From the NCBI RefSeq assembly GCF_005877005.1, contig NZ_SSNH01000004.1:211194-275193 (forward strand): 64,000 nt of DNA. The letters run 5' to 3'. The notes below the pieces were generated by a model that had not been told where the DNA came from, searched no databases, and saw only the letters and a program-made list of their open reading frames with translations. Below are positions 33,008 to 44,237 of this stretch, in pieces. The position numbers were made by a program, and so were the translations under genes. This DNA comes from Sinomonas susongensis. Lineage in GTDB: Bacteria; Actinomycetota; Actinomycetes; Actinomycetales; Micrococcaceae. The number at the start of each line of letters is the position of its first letter. The first letter of the stretch is position 1.

Positions 33008-33823
33008 TCACGCAAGCCGCGCGAGCAGGCCCACGGCGTCGTGCGGAGCCCGCCCGTCGGCGTCGTTGTCGAAGTAGACGTAGGTGTCGAAGCCGTCCGC
33101 GAGCCACCCGCGCACCCGTTCGGCCCACTCGTCGAGCGAGGCATCGGCGTAGCCGCCGCCGTAAAGCCTGGTCTCGCCGTGCAGGCGTACGTAGCGGAAG
33201 TCCGCCGTCTCATCGTGGAGCACCGGCCAGCGCCCCGCACTGTCCGCAATGACCGTGCAGATTCCCCGCTCCGCGAGGAAAGCCCGCGCCTCCGGGGTGT
33301 CGAAGCTGCTGTGCCGCGGCTCGAGCGCGTGGCGCAGCGGCATTTCCGCGAGGACCTCCAGGAAGGCGCGCTGCTCCGGCACCTTGTCGTCGTGCTGCTT
33401 CGCGAGCGCCGCGGCCGACGACGCCGAGCGGGGGAGCAGGTCGAAGAACCGCGTGAGCGTCTCCTCGTCGAAGGCCATCCGTTCCGGGAGCTGCCACAGG
33501 ATCGGGCCGAGCTTGTCCCCGAGCGCGAGCACGCCCGAGGCGAAGAAGTTGGCAAGGGCTGTCTCGACGTCGCGCAGCTGTTTCATGTGGGTGATGAATC
33601 GGCCGCCCTTGACGGCGAACACGAAGCCCTCGGGGGTGGCGTCGCGCCATGTCTCATAGGATGACGGGCGCTGGAGCGAGTAGAAGGAGCCGTTGAGCTC
33701 GGCCGAGGACATTCGCTCCGCGGCGTAGGCGAGCTCGTCCTTCTGTCGGAGGCCGCGCGGGTAGAAGTCGCCTCGCCAGCTCGAGTAGCGCCAGCCGGAG
33801 ACGCCGATATACGCAGTGGCCAC
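33008..33823 (-). CDS. DUF72 domain protein (271 aa)
   Basis: TIM-barrel-like DUF72 family (YecE-type). The start AYIGVSGWRYSSWRGDFYPR and the SSAELNGSFYSL, FAVKGGRFITHMKQL, ILWQLPERMAFDEETLTRF and YVYFDNDADGRAPHDAVGL signatures are all present. Function is unknown in the family. It is 18 bases from the DUF2004 gene and probably co-transcribed. Confidence 0.9.
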   Translation of the reverse strand: MATAYIGVSGWRYSSWRGDFYPRGLRQKDELAYAAERMSSAELNGSFYSLQRPSSYETWRDATPEGFVFAVKGGRFITHMKQLRDVETALANFFASGVLALGDKLGPILWQLPERMAFDEETLTRFFDLLPRSASSAAALAKQHDDKVPEQRAFLEVLAEMPLRHALEPRHSSFDTPEARAFLAERGICTVIADSAGRWPVLHDETADFRYVRLHGETRLYGGGYADASLDEWAERVRGWLADGFDTYVYFDNDADGRAPHDAVGLLARLA

Positions 33824-33876
33824 GGTCCCCAGCGTAGGGCCAGGCTCCCGACCCTTCCGGCAGCGGCTCCGACCGC

Positions 33877-34809
33877 TCAGCGCCGCGCCGCTCCGGGTCC
33901 ACGGGCCGGGAGCGACTTGAGCGTCTCCGCGACAAGGTCCAGGAAGAGCCCGGTCTGCGGATCCGTGCTGCCGCCCGGCCGCAGCGCGAAGATATTGCGT
34001 GCGAGCCGGATTTCAGGGACGTCGACGACGACGACGCCCTCCGGCCGCGACTGGAGGGCCAGCTCCGGGACGAGGGCTGCTCCGAGGCCGGCGGAGGCGA
34101 GGCCGAGGCTCGCGTTGAAGTCGTCGCTGTAGGCGACCACGCGGGGCTCGAGTCCACAGCTCGCGAAGAGCCGGTCGATCACGGCCGCATCGCTCGTGCC
34201 GGGATGATGGACGATCCACGGCATGCCGCCCAGCTGGGTGGCGGTGACCTGGGCTCCGTTCGCGATGCCCCACGAGGCGGGAAGGACAACGCAAAAGGGG
34301 TCGTCGCCGATCCACTGGCGATCCATCGTGTGCGGCCATGCGAGTCCGCTCTGGCCCACCTGATAGACGAGGACGACGTCGAGCTCGCCTCCCGCGAGAA
34401 GGCCGCGGATCGTCTCGCCCGGCTCGGCGACGGCGACATGGAGGTCCAGCCCGAGGTGCCGCCATCGCTCGTTCTTCAGGACGCCTGGGAGCACGTACGT
34501 CGCAAGGCTCGGGAAGATGCCGAGCCGGAGCTGGCGTGCGGCCGCCTCGGCTGCACGCGCGGTCGCGGCCTTGAGCGCGTCGATGTCCGTGAGCACCTTG
34601 GTCGCGTGGCGCGTCATGACGACGGCGGCCTCCGTGGGCACGACGCTCTTGGCCGAGCGGATGAACAGCGAGACTCCGGTCTCCCGCTCAAGGGCTGCCA
34701 TCTGCTGGGAGACTGCGGAAGCTGTGTACCCGAGGCGATGGGCCGCGGCGGCGAAGGAACCCTGCCGCACCACCTCGAGGAGGGTCTGAAGGTGGATGGG
34801 GTTCACCAT
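33877..34809 (-). CDS. LysR-family transcriptional regulator (310 aa)
   Basis: N-terminal winged helix (MVNPIHLQTLLEVVRQGSFA, then AAAHRLGYTASAVSQQMAAL) and a periplasmic-binding-like effector domain (RQLRLGIFPSLATYVLPGVL; DVVLVYQVGQSGLAWPHTMD; LASAGLGAALVPELAL). The target is not evident: the divergent neighbours are the nrd genes 395 bases away, which are normally under NrdR. It may regulate the DUF72 unit downstream, or act elsewhere. Confidence 0.88.
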   Translation of the reverse strand: MVNPIHLQTLLEVVRQGSFAAAAHRLGYTASAVSQQMAALERETGVSLFIRSAKSVVPTEAAVVMTRHATKVLTDIDALKAATARAAEAAARQLRLGIFPSLATYVLPGVLKNERWRHLGLDLHVAVAEPGETIRGLLAGGELDVVLVYQVGQSGLAWPHTMDRQWIGDDPFCVVLPASWGIANGAQVTATQLGGMPWIVHHPGTSDAAVIDRLFASCGLEPRVVAYSDDFNASLGLASAGLGAALVPELALQSRPEGVVVVDVPEIRLARNIFALRPGGSTDPQTGLFLDLVAETLKSLPARGPGAARR

Positions 34810-35041
34810 GCCGGCCTCCTCTCTCGATCACGGGGTCCGCATTCAGCCTAAGGCACACAGGCGGTGGGGGAGCCGGACGCGGGATCGCCGCCGCGACACG
34901 CCGAGGATCTGCGACACGGAACTTTTCCGGAGTGTGCATCCACCGATCCACACCCTGTGGACAAGGTCACTCGAGTGGCGGAATTTCGCGGCTCGGGCGG
35001 TGCGTTAAGTGTGTAGTGACTGTGGACTGCCCGCGTGATGA

Positions 35042-35102
35042 ATGACATACTTGTAAGACATCATCTTGGGGTTCACAGCAGCGCCGACCACTACATGTAG
35101 TA
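35042..35102. promoter_or_regulatory. Paired NrdR-type boxes upstream of nrdHIEF
   Basis: CACTACATGTAGTAT (35088-35102) closely follows the NrdR box, with a perfect CTACATGTAG centre. A weaker copy, ACATACTTGTAAGACA (about 35046-35061), is centred 42 bases upstream, four helical turns away, as expected for paired boxes. They lie about 100-160 bases before nrdH. Confidence 0.6.
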
Positions 35103-35204
35103 TCGAGTCACGTCAGGCAGTCCAATCCGTTGGGGAGGCCGCCGGCCGTATGGGGGGCCCGGACACGGGCCGAAGCCAGCAAGTCTTCCAGGAGGGAAGG
35201 AACC

Positions 35205-35456
35205 ATGAACGTCACGGTCTACACGAAGCCTGCGTGCGTGCAGTGCAATGCCACCTACCGTGCGCTGGACAAGAAGGGCATTGCCTACCAGAGCGTTGAC
35301 GTCACCCAGGACCCCGAGGCGCTCGAGCGCCTCAAGGCCATGGGCTACATGCAGGCTCCCGTTGTCGTGACCGATGGTGGCCACTGGTCGGGCTTCCGCC
35401 CCGACAAGATCGAAGAACTCGCCCAGGCTGCGGCGTCGTCCGTGTCGGTGGCCTGA
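35205..35456 (+). CDS. nrdH: Glutaredoxin-like electron donor NrdH (83 aa)
   Basis: Redox protein with the active site [10 protein letters not shown] (CVQC) and the NrdH C-terminal signature [13 protein letters not shown]. It is reduced by thioredoxin reductase and gives electrons to NrdE. GGAGGGAAGG lies before the ATG. It leads the class Ib reductase operon. Confidence 0.97.
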   Translation: MNVTVYTKPACVQCNATYRALDKKGIAYQSVDVTQDPEALERLKAMGYMQAPVVVTDGGHWSGFRPDKIEELAQAAASSVSVA

Positions 35457-35948
35457 CCCGCCGTCGTCCGTCTCTCTCGCAGGGGGTGCTGAGGTGACCT
35501 CTCTGGTCACGGCCGCAGCTGGCGCTGATGCGCCGGGCGCGCAGCCCGAGCCCCGCCTCGTCTCGAGCCGACTCATCTACTTCTCCTCTGCCTCCGGCAA
35601 CACCCACCGCTTTGTGGGCAAGCTCGGCCTCGACGCCGAGCGGATCCCGCTCCACCCGAACGACCGGGCGCTCCGCGCCACGGAGCCGTTCGTGCTGATC
35701 CTGCCGACCTATGGCGGGACCGGGGGAGCGGGGTCCGTGCCGAAGCAGGTCATCAGGTTTCTCAACGATCCGCAGAACCGATCCCTCATCCGGGGGGTCA
35801 TCAGCGCGGGCAACACGAATTTCGGGGACAACTACTGCGCGGCCGGCGACGTCGTCGCCGTGAAGTGCAAGGTGCCCCACCTCTACCGATTCGAACTCAT
35901 GGGAACGGCGGACGACGTCGCCCGGGTCACCGAAGGATTGGACGCATT

Positions 35949-39156
<3,208 letters not shown>

Positions 39157-39205
39157 TCTTCTGTGAGAAAAATGTCTAGGTTGAAGAACCGGACCCAATC
39201 TGCAA

Positions 39206-39252
39206 GAGATCGGCGGCCTTCCTAGAAGTCATACAATTAGGTCGCCGATCTC
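39206..39252. repeat. Inverted repeat downstream of nrdF
   Basis: GAGATCGGCG (39206-39215) and its exact complement (39243-39252) with a 27-base spacer containing TAGAAGTCATAC. No T-run. It could be a weak transcription stop of the nrd operon or an end of a lost insertion element. Confidence 0.45.
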
Positions 39253-39429
39253 GATGGTTGGCGGTGTGGCCCGAAGGACCTGCATTCGACATCTTCTCTG
39301 TTTCATCGATTATCCATTCGGCTGCCTAACTGCCAATGAAATGGGTCTACACCTCGTCCGGGAAGCGCAGTGAAAGGACCTCGGAGGAGCCTATTCGCCC
39401 CGGCGTTCCGCCGAAGGTGAGCAGCCACG

Positions 39430-39465
39430 CCGAGATGAGCGGCCGCGCCGAGATGAGCGGCCGCG
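39430..39465. repeat. Two tandem 18-bp units in a non-coding gap
   Basis: CCGAGATGAGCGGCCGCG repeated twice exactly. The surrounding 39157-39573 stretch holds no gene; it separates the nrd operon from the catabolic island. Confidence 0.6.
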
Positions 39466-39573
39466 CCATGGACTCGGGCGGCCTGCGGGAGGGAGTGCTG
39501 AACCTGCCCCACGGGGCCGACCAGATTCTACGTATGTGGCTCGCTCCTGGGGGTTCTCGACGGAATGGTTGAG

Positions 39574-40446
39574 CTACGGCCTGGATCGTGTGAGCTGGAG
39601 GAAGTGGGAGCGCATCCTGGTTCGGTCGGGTTCTATGCCGGTGATGAGCCGGAAGGCGTCGACGGCTTGGCCGACGGCCATGTGGCCGCCGTCGAGCACG
39701 CGGCAGCCCTTCGATCGGGCGGCGGCGACCAGCGTGGTGTCGAGCGGAAGGTAGATCACTTCGGCGACCCATTGCTCGGGACGGATTAGGTCGGGGTCGA
39801 AGGGCGTTCCGGGGTGGTTGTGCATGCCGATGGGGGTTGCGTTGACGATCCCGTCGGCGGCGCGGATCAGGTGCGGGAGGTCCGCGGCGTCGACGGTCTC
39901 GATCGTCTGGTGCGGGTACAGCGACTTCAGCGCGCTGACGCGCTCCTCTGCCCGGGAGGGGTCGATGTCGTGTATGTGGAGTCGGCGGATTCCGGATGAC
40001 AGGAGTGCTGCGGCGACGGCTGAGCCGGCGCCGCCGGATCCGATCTGGACGGCGTGGTCTTTGGGGGCATCGGCGAGGTTGGCGGCGAACGCTGCGGCGA
40101 ATCCCGATTGGTCGGTGTTGTGCCCGATGAGCTTCCCGTCCCGGACCAGGACGGTGTTGACCGCTTCGAGGGATGCGGCGTCCTGGGCCAGTTCGTCGAG
40201 GTAGGGGAGCACGAGCTGCTTGCAGGGGTGGGTGATGTTGAAGGCGTTGAAGCCGAGTTCCGCGCCTCGGCGGATGAGCTCTCCGACCTCCTCGGGCTCG
40301 CGTCGGATGGAGCTGAGGTCGATGGGGCGGTAGAGGTAGCGGAGGCCGTGGTGGGCTGCCTCTTGCTCGTGCATGGTGGGGGAGAGGCTGTTGGCGATGC
40401 CTTCGCCGATCAGCCCGACGAGGTAGGAATCGGCGATGGTGCTCAT
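39574..40446 (-). CDS. Quinate/shikimate dehydrogenase (QsuD/AroE-like, 290 aa)
   Basis: NAD(P)-dependent dehydrogenase interconverting shikimate and 3-dehydroshikimate, or quinate and 3-dehydroquinate. Substrate site: NSLSPTMHEQEAAHHG and NAFNITHPCKQLVLPYLDEL with the catalytic Lys. Cofactor fold: QIGSGGAGSAVAAALL. The THPCKQ form and the VNATPIGMHNHPGTPFDPDL segment match actinobacterial quinate/shikimate dehydrogenases such as Corynebacterium QsuD better than biosynthetic AroE. AAGGAG precedes the ATG at 40446. It is last in an operon after the transporter genes, which supports a catabolic role. Confidence 0.85.
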   Translation of the reverse strand: MSTIADSYLVGLIGEGIANSLSPTMHEQEAAHHGLRYLYRPIDLSSIRREPEEVGELIRRGAELGFNAFNITHPCKQLVLPYLDELAQDAASLEAVNTVLVRDGKLIGHNTDQSGFAAAFAANLADAPKDHAVQIGSGGAGSAVAAALLSSGIRRLHIHDIDPSRAEERVSALKSLYPHQTIETVDAADLPHLIRAADGIVNATPIGMHNHPGTPFDPDLIRPEQWVAEVIYLPLDTTLVAAARSKGCRVLDGGHMAVGQAVDAFRLITGIEPDRTRMRSHFLQLTRSRP

Positions 40447-40578
40447 GGGGCTCCTTGTGGCTTTTCGGTGGGTCGGGGCGGAGCGGCGAGGGGCGGCCGG
40501 AGCGGGCTTGTCCGGGGTCTCCATTGCGCGCTCGTCATGCGGGGGGTCAGGCCGCTTTGGGTCTTCTCGGTCCGGGGT

Positions 40579-41421
40579 TCAGGCTGTGGCGCTGGCTAGG
40601 CGCCGGGCGCGCCGCTTTTCGCGTTTGGCGCGCTGCAGTGCCGGGTCTGGGACGGGCGCGGCGTCGACGAGTGCCTGCGTGTAGGGGTGCTGGGGGTGGT
40701 CGTTGACCTCCTGGGCGTCGCCCTCTTCGACGATCTGTCCCCGGTAGAGGACGACGGTGCGGTGGGAGACGTGGCGTACGACGGTGAGGTCGTGGGAGAT
40801 GAACAGCATTGCGAGCCCCATGTCCTGCTGGAGTTCGTTGAGCAGGTTCAGCACTTGGGCCTGGACGGAGAGGTCGAGCGCGGAGACGGGCTCGTCGCAC
40901 ACTACGAGGCGCGGGCGCCCGATGACGGCTCGGGCGATGGCGATGCGCTGCCGCTGCCCGCCGGAGAACTGGCCTGGGTATCGTTCGGCCGTGTCCTCGG
41001 GCATGCCGACCCGGCGCAGGATCTCCGCGATCCGTCCGCGGATGGCGTCGCGGGAGAGGGAGGGGTCGGTGGAGAGGGGTTCGGCGAGGGTCTGCCCGAT
41101 GGTCCTCGCCGGGTTGAGCGAGGAGTAAGGGTCCTGGAAGACCACCTGCAGTTGGCGTCCGAGCTCCTTACGTCGGCGGCGCGGGGCGTGGGTGATGTCC
41201 TCGCCGTCGAAGGCGATGCTTCCGTCCGAGATGGGGGTCTGTCCGAGGACGGCCCGGCCGATCGTGGTCTTCCCGGAGCCGGACTCCCCGACCAGGCCCA
41301 GGGTCTCTCCGGGCGAGATCGCGAGGCTGACGCCCTTGAGCGCCTGGAACTCGCGCCGGCGGGACTGGCCGTAGGTGACGTGGAGGTCCTTGACCTCCAG
41401 CAGTGCTGGGGCTGGGATCAT
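40579..41421 (-). CDS. Oligopeptide-class ABC transporter ATP-binding protein (DppF-like, 280 aa)
   Basis: ATPase with Walker A GLVGESGSGKTTIGRAVLGQ, the Q-loop VVFQDPYSSLNP, signature SGGQRQRIAIARA, Walker B LVVCDEP and switch HDLTVVRH, plus the oligopeptide-family C-terminal extension (HPQHPYTQALVDAAP). The start overlaps the end of the fused DppC-DppD gene by four bases, so all are coupled. Confidence 0.94.
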   Translation of the reverse strand: MIPAPALLEVKDLHVTYGQSRRREFQALKGVSLAISPGETLGLVGESGSGKTTIGRAVLGQTPISDGSIAFDGEDITHAPRRRRKELGRQLQVVFQDPYSSLNPARTIGQTLAEPLSTDPSLSRDAIRGRIAEILRRVGMPEDTAERYPGQFSGGQRQRIAIARAVIGRPRLVVCDEPVSALDLSVQAQVLNLLNELQQDMGLAMLFISHDLTVVRHVSHRTVVLYRGQIVEEGDAQEVNDHPQHPYTQALVDAAPVPDPALQRAKREKRRARRLASATA

Positions 41422-43277
41422 GCGACGGTCTCCTTGTCGTGGTCGTCGAGCAGCTCGCGCAGGGAGTCCTGGATGGTGGGCAGCGGCTGGCCGACGGCGG
41501 CGTTGTGCGGGTTGGCCCGGAGCAGGGCCTTGGTGTATGGGTGCTGGGGGGCGCTGAAGATCTGCTCGACGGTCGCTGACTCGAGGGTCTCCCCGTGGTA
41601 GAGGACGAGGGCGCGGTCGCAGCTGTCGGCGACGACTCCCCAGTCGTGCGTGACGAGGATGACCGCCATGCTCTCCGCTTCGCTCAGGTCCCGCAGGAGG
41701 TCCAGTATTTCGGCCTGGACCGTGACGTCGAGCGCCGTGGTGGGCTCGTCTGCCAGGAGAACGCGCGGGTTGGCCGCGAGTGACCGCGCGATGCCGACGC
41801 GTTGGGCCATGCCGCCGGAGATCTGGTGCGGGTACCGGCGGGCCACGTCCTTCGGATCTGGGATCCGCACGAGCTCGAGGAGCTCGATGGCGCGGGCCTT
41901 AGCCTGGGAGCGGGGGGCCTTCCCGTGGTGCCGGAGCACCTCGAGGAGGTGGTGCTCGATTGTGAAGCAGGGGTCCAGGGCGGCCATCGGTTCCTGGAAG
42001 ATCATTCCGAGGGTGCTGCCCCGGAGCCTGCGGAGGGTCTCGGGGCGGGCGAGGTTGTAGCGGGCGCCCTCCAGGACCATGGTTCCTGCGGTGGCTCGGG
42101 TCCCCGGGGGCAGCAGGCCCATGATCGCAAGGCTGGTGAGCGTCTTGCCGGAGCCGGACTCCCCGACGATCCCGAGCGTCTGTCCCTGCTCCAGGTCGAG
42201 GTCCATGCCGTCCACGAGCACTCTCTCGCCGGTGTCGCCGTCAGCGACGATCGTCAGTCCTCTGACGCTGAGGACGGCGGTTGGGGAGGCGGCAGCCGTC
42301 GCTGGCGTCGGCCCCGGGGTGGGGCGGGGGGACGGGGTGGGGCGGGGGGACGGGGCCGGGCGGCGCCCGCGGCGTGTGCCCCTCGTCCATCCTTCCGCGG
42401 CCGCGTCCCGCGCGGAGTCCCCGAGGAGGCCGAAGGCCAGGACGGTGAGGGCGATGGCGCCCCCGGAGGGTGCGAGCAGCCAGGGGTCGTCGGTGATGGT
42501 CTGGGAGGCCTCGTAGACCATGCCGCCCCAGGTCGGCGCGGGGGGCTGGACTCCTAGGCCGAGGAAGCTGATGCCGGTCTGGGCGAGCACGGCGGTCGCT
42601 GCGAAGAGCGAGAGCTGGACGATGAGGGGGCCGATGATGCGGGGGACCACGTGGCGGACGATGATCGCAGCGTCCCCGAGGCCGGAGATGCGTGCCGCGT
42701 CGATGTAGAGCTCGTTGCGGACGTTCAGCGTCGCCGAGCGGGCCACCCGGGCGATCCCGGCGCTGCCCATGATGCCGAGCGTGACCATCGCGACCGTCAT
42801 ATCCCGGTTGAAGACCGCCAGGATCGACAGGAGGATCACGAGTCCAGGCAGCGCCAGCAGCAGGTCGACGAGCTGGGTGATGGCCCTGTCGAGCCATCGC
42901 CCGAAGTAGCCGGCGGCGAGGCCGAGGACGAAGCCGAGGGCGCAGGCGATGAGCACTGCCTCGGCGATGCCAAGGATTGTCGGCCACGCCCCGTAGACCA
43001 GGCGGGAGAGTACGTCGCGGCCGAAGGCGTCAGTGCCGAGCAGATGGGCCTGCGAGGGGGTCTGCTTGACGGCGAGGAGGTCCTGCGCGAGCGGATCGGC
43101 CGGTGCCAGCCACGGCGCCAGGACCGCTGCCGCGGAGACGGCCACGAGCCATGCCGTGGCCGCGATGGCCAGGGGCTTGCGGGCCAGCCGGCGGAAGAAC
43201 CGGGTGGGCTTGTCCTGGGACGCGGGCCCTTTGGCGGTGAAGACGTCCGCTGGGGTTTCGGCGGCGCTTTCGCTCAT
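41418..43277 (-). CDS. Fused ABC permease (DppC) and ATP-binding (DppD) protein (619 aa)
   Basis: Residues 1-290 are a DppC-type permease (RKPLAIAATAWLVAVSAAAV; HLLGTDAFGRDVLSRLVYGA; the EAA loop DAARISGLGDAAIIVRHVVP). After a Pro/Ser/Thr linker (PAPSPRPTPSPRPTPGPTPA, about 305-325) an ATPase follows: GIVGESGSGKTLTSLAIMGL, FQEPMAALDP, ISGGMAQRVGIARSLA, VLLADEP, THDWGVV. Start and stop both overlap neighbours by four bases. Fusion of the two subunits is known in some actinobacterial peptide/nickel transporters. The Pro-rich linker is coded by a short GGGG(C/T)GGGG-like repeat. Confidence 0.94.
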   Translation of the reverse strand: MSESAAETPADVFTAKGPASQDKPTRFFRRLARKPLAIAATAWLVAVSAAAVLAPWLAPADPLAQDLLAVKQTPSQAHLLGTDAFGRDVLSRLVYGAWPTILGIAEAVLIACALGFVLGLAAGYFGRWLDRAITQLVDLLLALPGLVILLSILAVFNRDMTVAMVTLGIMGSAGIARVARSATLNVRNELYIDAARISGLGDAAIIVRHVVPRIIGPLIVQLSLFAATAVLAQTGISFLGLGVQPPAPTWGGMVYEASQTITDDPWLLAPSGGAIALTVLAFGLLGDSARDAAAEGWTRGTRRGRRPAPSPRPTPSPRPTPGPTPATAAASPTAVLSVRGLTIVADGDTGERVLVDGMDLDLEQGQTLGIVGESGSGKTLTSLAIMGLLPPGTRATAGTMVLEGARYNLARPETLRRLRGSTLGMIFQEPMAALDPCFTIEHHLLEVLRHHGKAPRSQAKARAIELLELVRIPDPKDVARRYPHQISGGMAQRVGIARSLAANPRVLLADEPTTALDVTVQAEILDLLRDLSEAESMAVILVTHDWGVVADSCDRALVLYHGETLESATVEQIFSAPQHPYTKALLRANPHNAAVGQPLPTIQDSLRELLDDHDKETVA

Positions 43278-44215
43278 GACACACGCACCTTGGGGTTGAG
43301 CCAGCCGTAGCTGAGGTCGACAATCAGGTTGATCAGGATGGTCAGGACGGTGAAGAACAGGGTCACGCCCTGGAGGACGTAGATGTCGAACTTCTGGGTC
43401 GCGTCCACGGCGAGGCTTCCGAGCCCGGGGAGGACGAAGACCTTCTCCACGAAGACGGTCCCGGTGATGGCCGCGACCATGACCAGGCCGAGCACGGTGA
43501 CCAGGGGCAGCGAGGCGTTCCGGAGGGCGTGCTTGACCACGATGGTCGAGGTTGGAAGCCCGGTGGCCCGCAGGGCCCGGATGAAGTCCCGTCCCATGAC
43601 ATCGGACATGGAGTCGCGGGTCTGCTTGGCGACGCTCGTGATCGAGTGCAGTCCGGCGGCCAGGACCGGCAGGACGAGCCCTGCTAGCCACATCCCCGGG
43701 TCGTCGGCGAAGGGCGTGTACCCGGTGGCGGGGAACCACTGGAGGGTGACCGCGAAGAACGAGATGAAGACGAGGGCGACCCAGAAGGAGGGGAAGACCA
43801 GACCGCCCAGGGAGAGCACGTCGATCACGCGGCCGATTGCTCCACCTTTCAGGGCGCTGAGGATGCCGAGGCTGACCCCGGCGAGCAGGCACACGATCAA
43901 CACCCCGACCATGATGGACAGGGTCACGCCCATCCGGCCCACCACCAGGTCCCAGACCTGCTCGCCTGTGTAGGCGGAGCTCCCGAGGTCGCCGTGGAGT
44001 GCGTGGCCGGCCCAGGCGGCGTACTGCACGATGAGGGGCTGGTCGAGGCCTATCTGGTGCCGCAGTGCCGCGACCTGGGCTGGGGTGCCCTGGCCCTGGA
44101 GGATGGTCTGGGCGAGGTCCCCGGGGGAGAGGGCGTTGAGGAGGAAGGTCAGGAACGTGACCACGAACAGCAGCGGCACCGATAGAGCCAGCCGGTGGAG
44201 GATCAGCTTCAGCAT
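43274..44215 (-). CDS. Oligopeptide-class ABC permease (DppB-like, 313 aa)
   Basis: First transmembrane subunit. MLKLILHRLALSVPLLFVVT is followed by five further helices, and the EAA-type loop DVMGRDFIRALRATGLPTST contacts the ATPases. It ends with the typical DLSYGWLNPKVRVS. It lies 22 bases after the binding-protein gene. Confidence 0.94.
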   Translation of the reverse strand: MLKLILHRLALSVPLLFVVTFLTFLLNALSPGDLAQTILQGQGTPAQVAALRHQIGLDQPLIVQYAAWAGHALHGDLGSSAYTGEQVWDLVVGRMGVTLSIMVGVLIVCLLAGVSLGILSALKGGAIGRVIDVLSLGGLVFPSFWVALVFISFFAVTLQWFPATGYTPFADDPGMWLAGLVLPVLAAGLHSITSVAKQTRDSMSDVMGRDFIRALRATGLPTSTIVVKHALRNASLPLVTVLGLVMVAAITGTVFVEKVFVLPGLGSLAVDATQKFDIYVLQGVTLFFTVLTILINLIVDLSYGWLNPKVRVS

Positions 44216-44237
44216 GGGGAACTCCTTGCGGCCCGCG

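Noticed and set aside
39430..39465. CRISPR array
   Set aside because: Only two adjacent 18-bp units with no spacers; no cas genes in the window.
43278..43892. N-terminal extension of the permease/ATPase fusion upstream of 43277
   Set aside because: The added region is out-of-frame antisense-like sequence within the DppB gene, and the ATG at 43277 gives the normal permease start.
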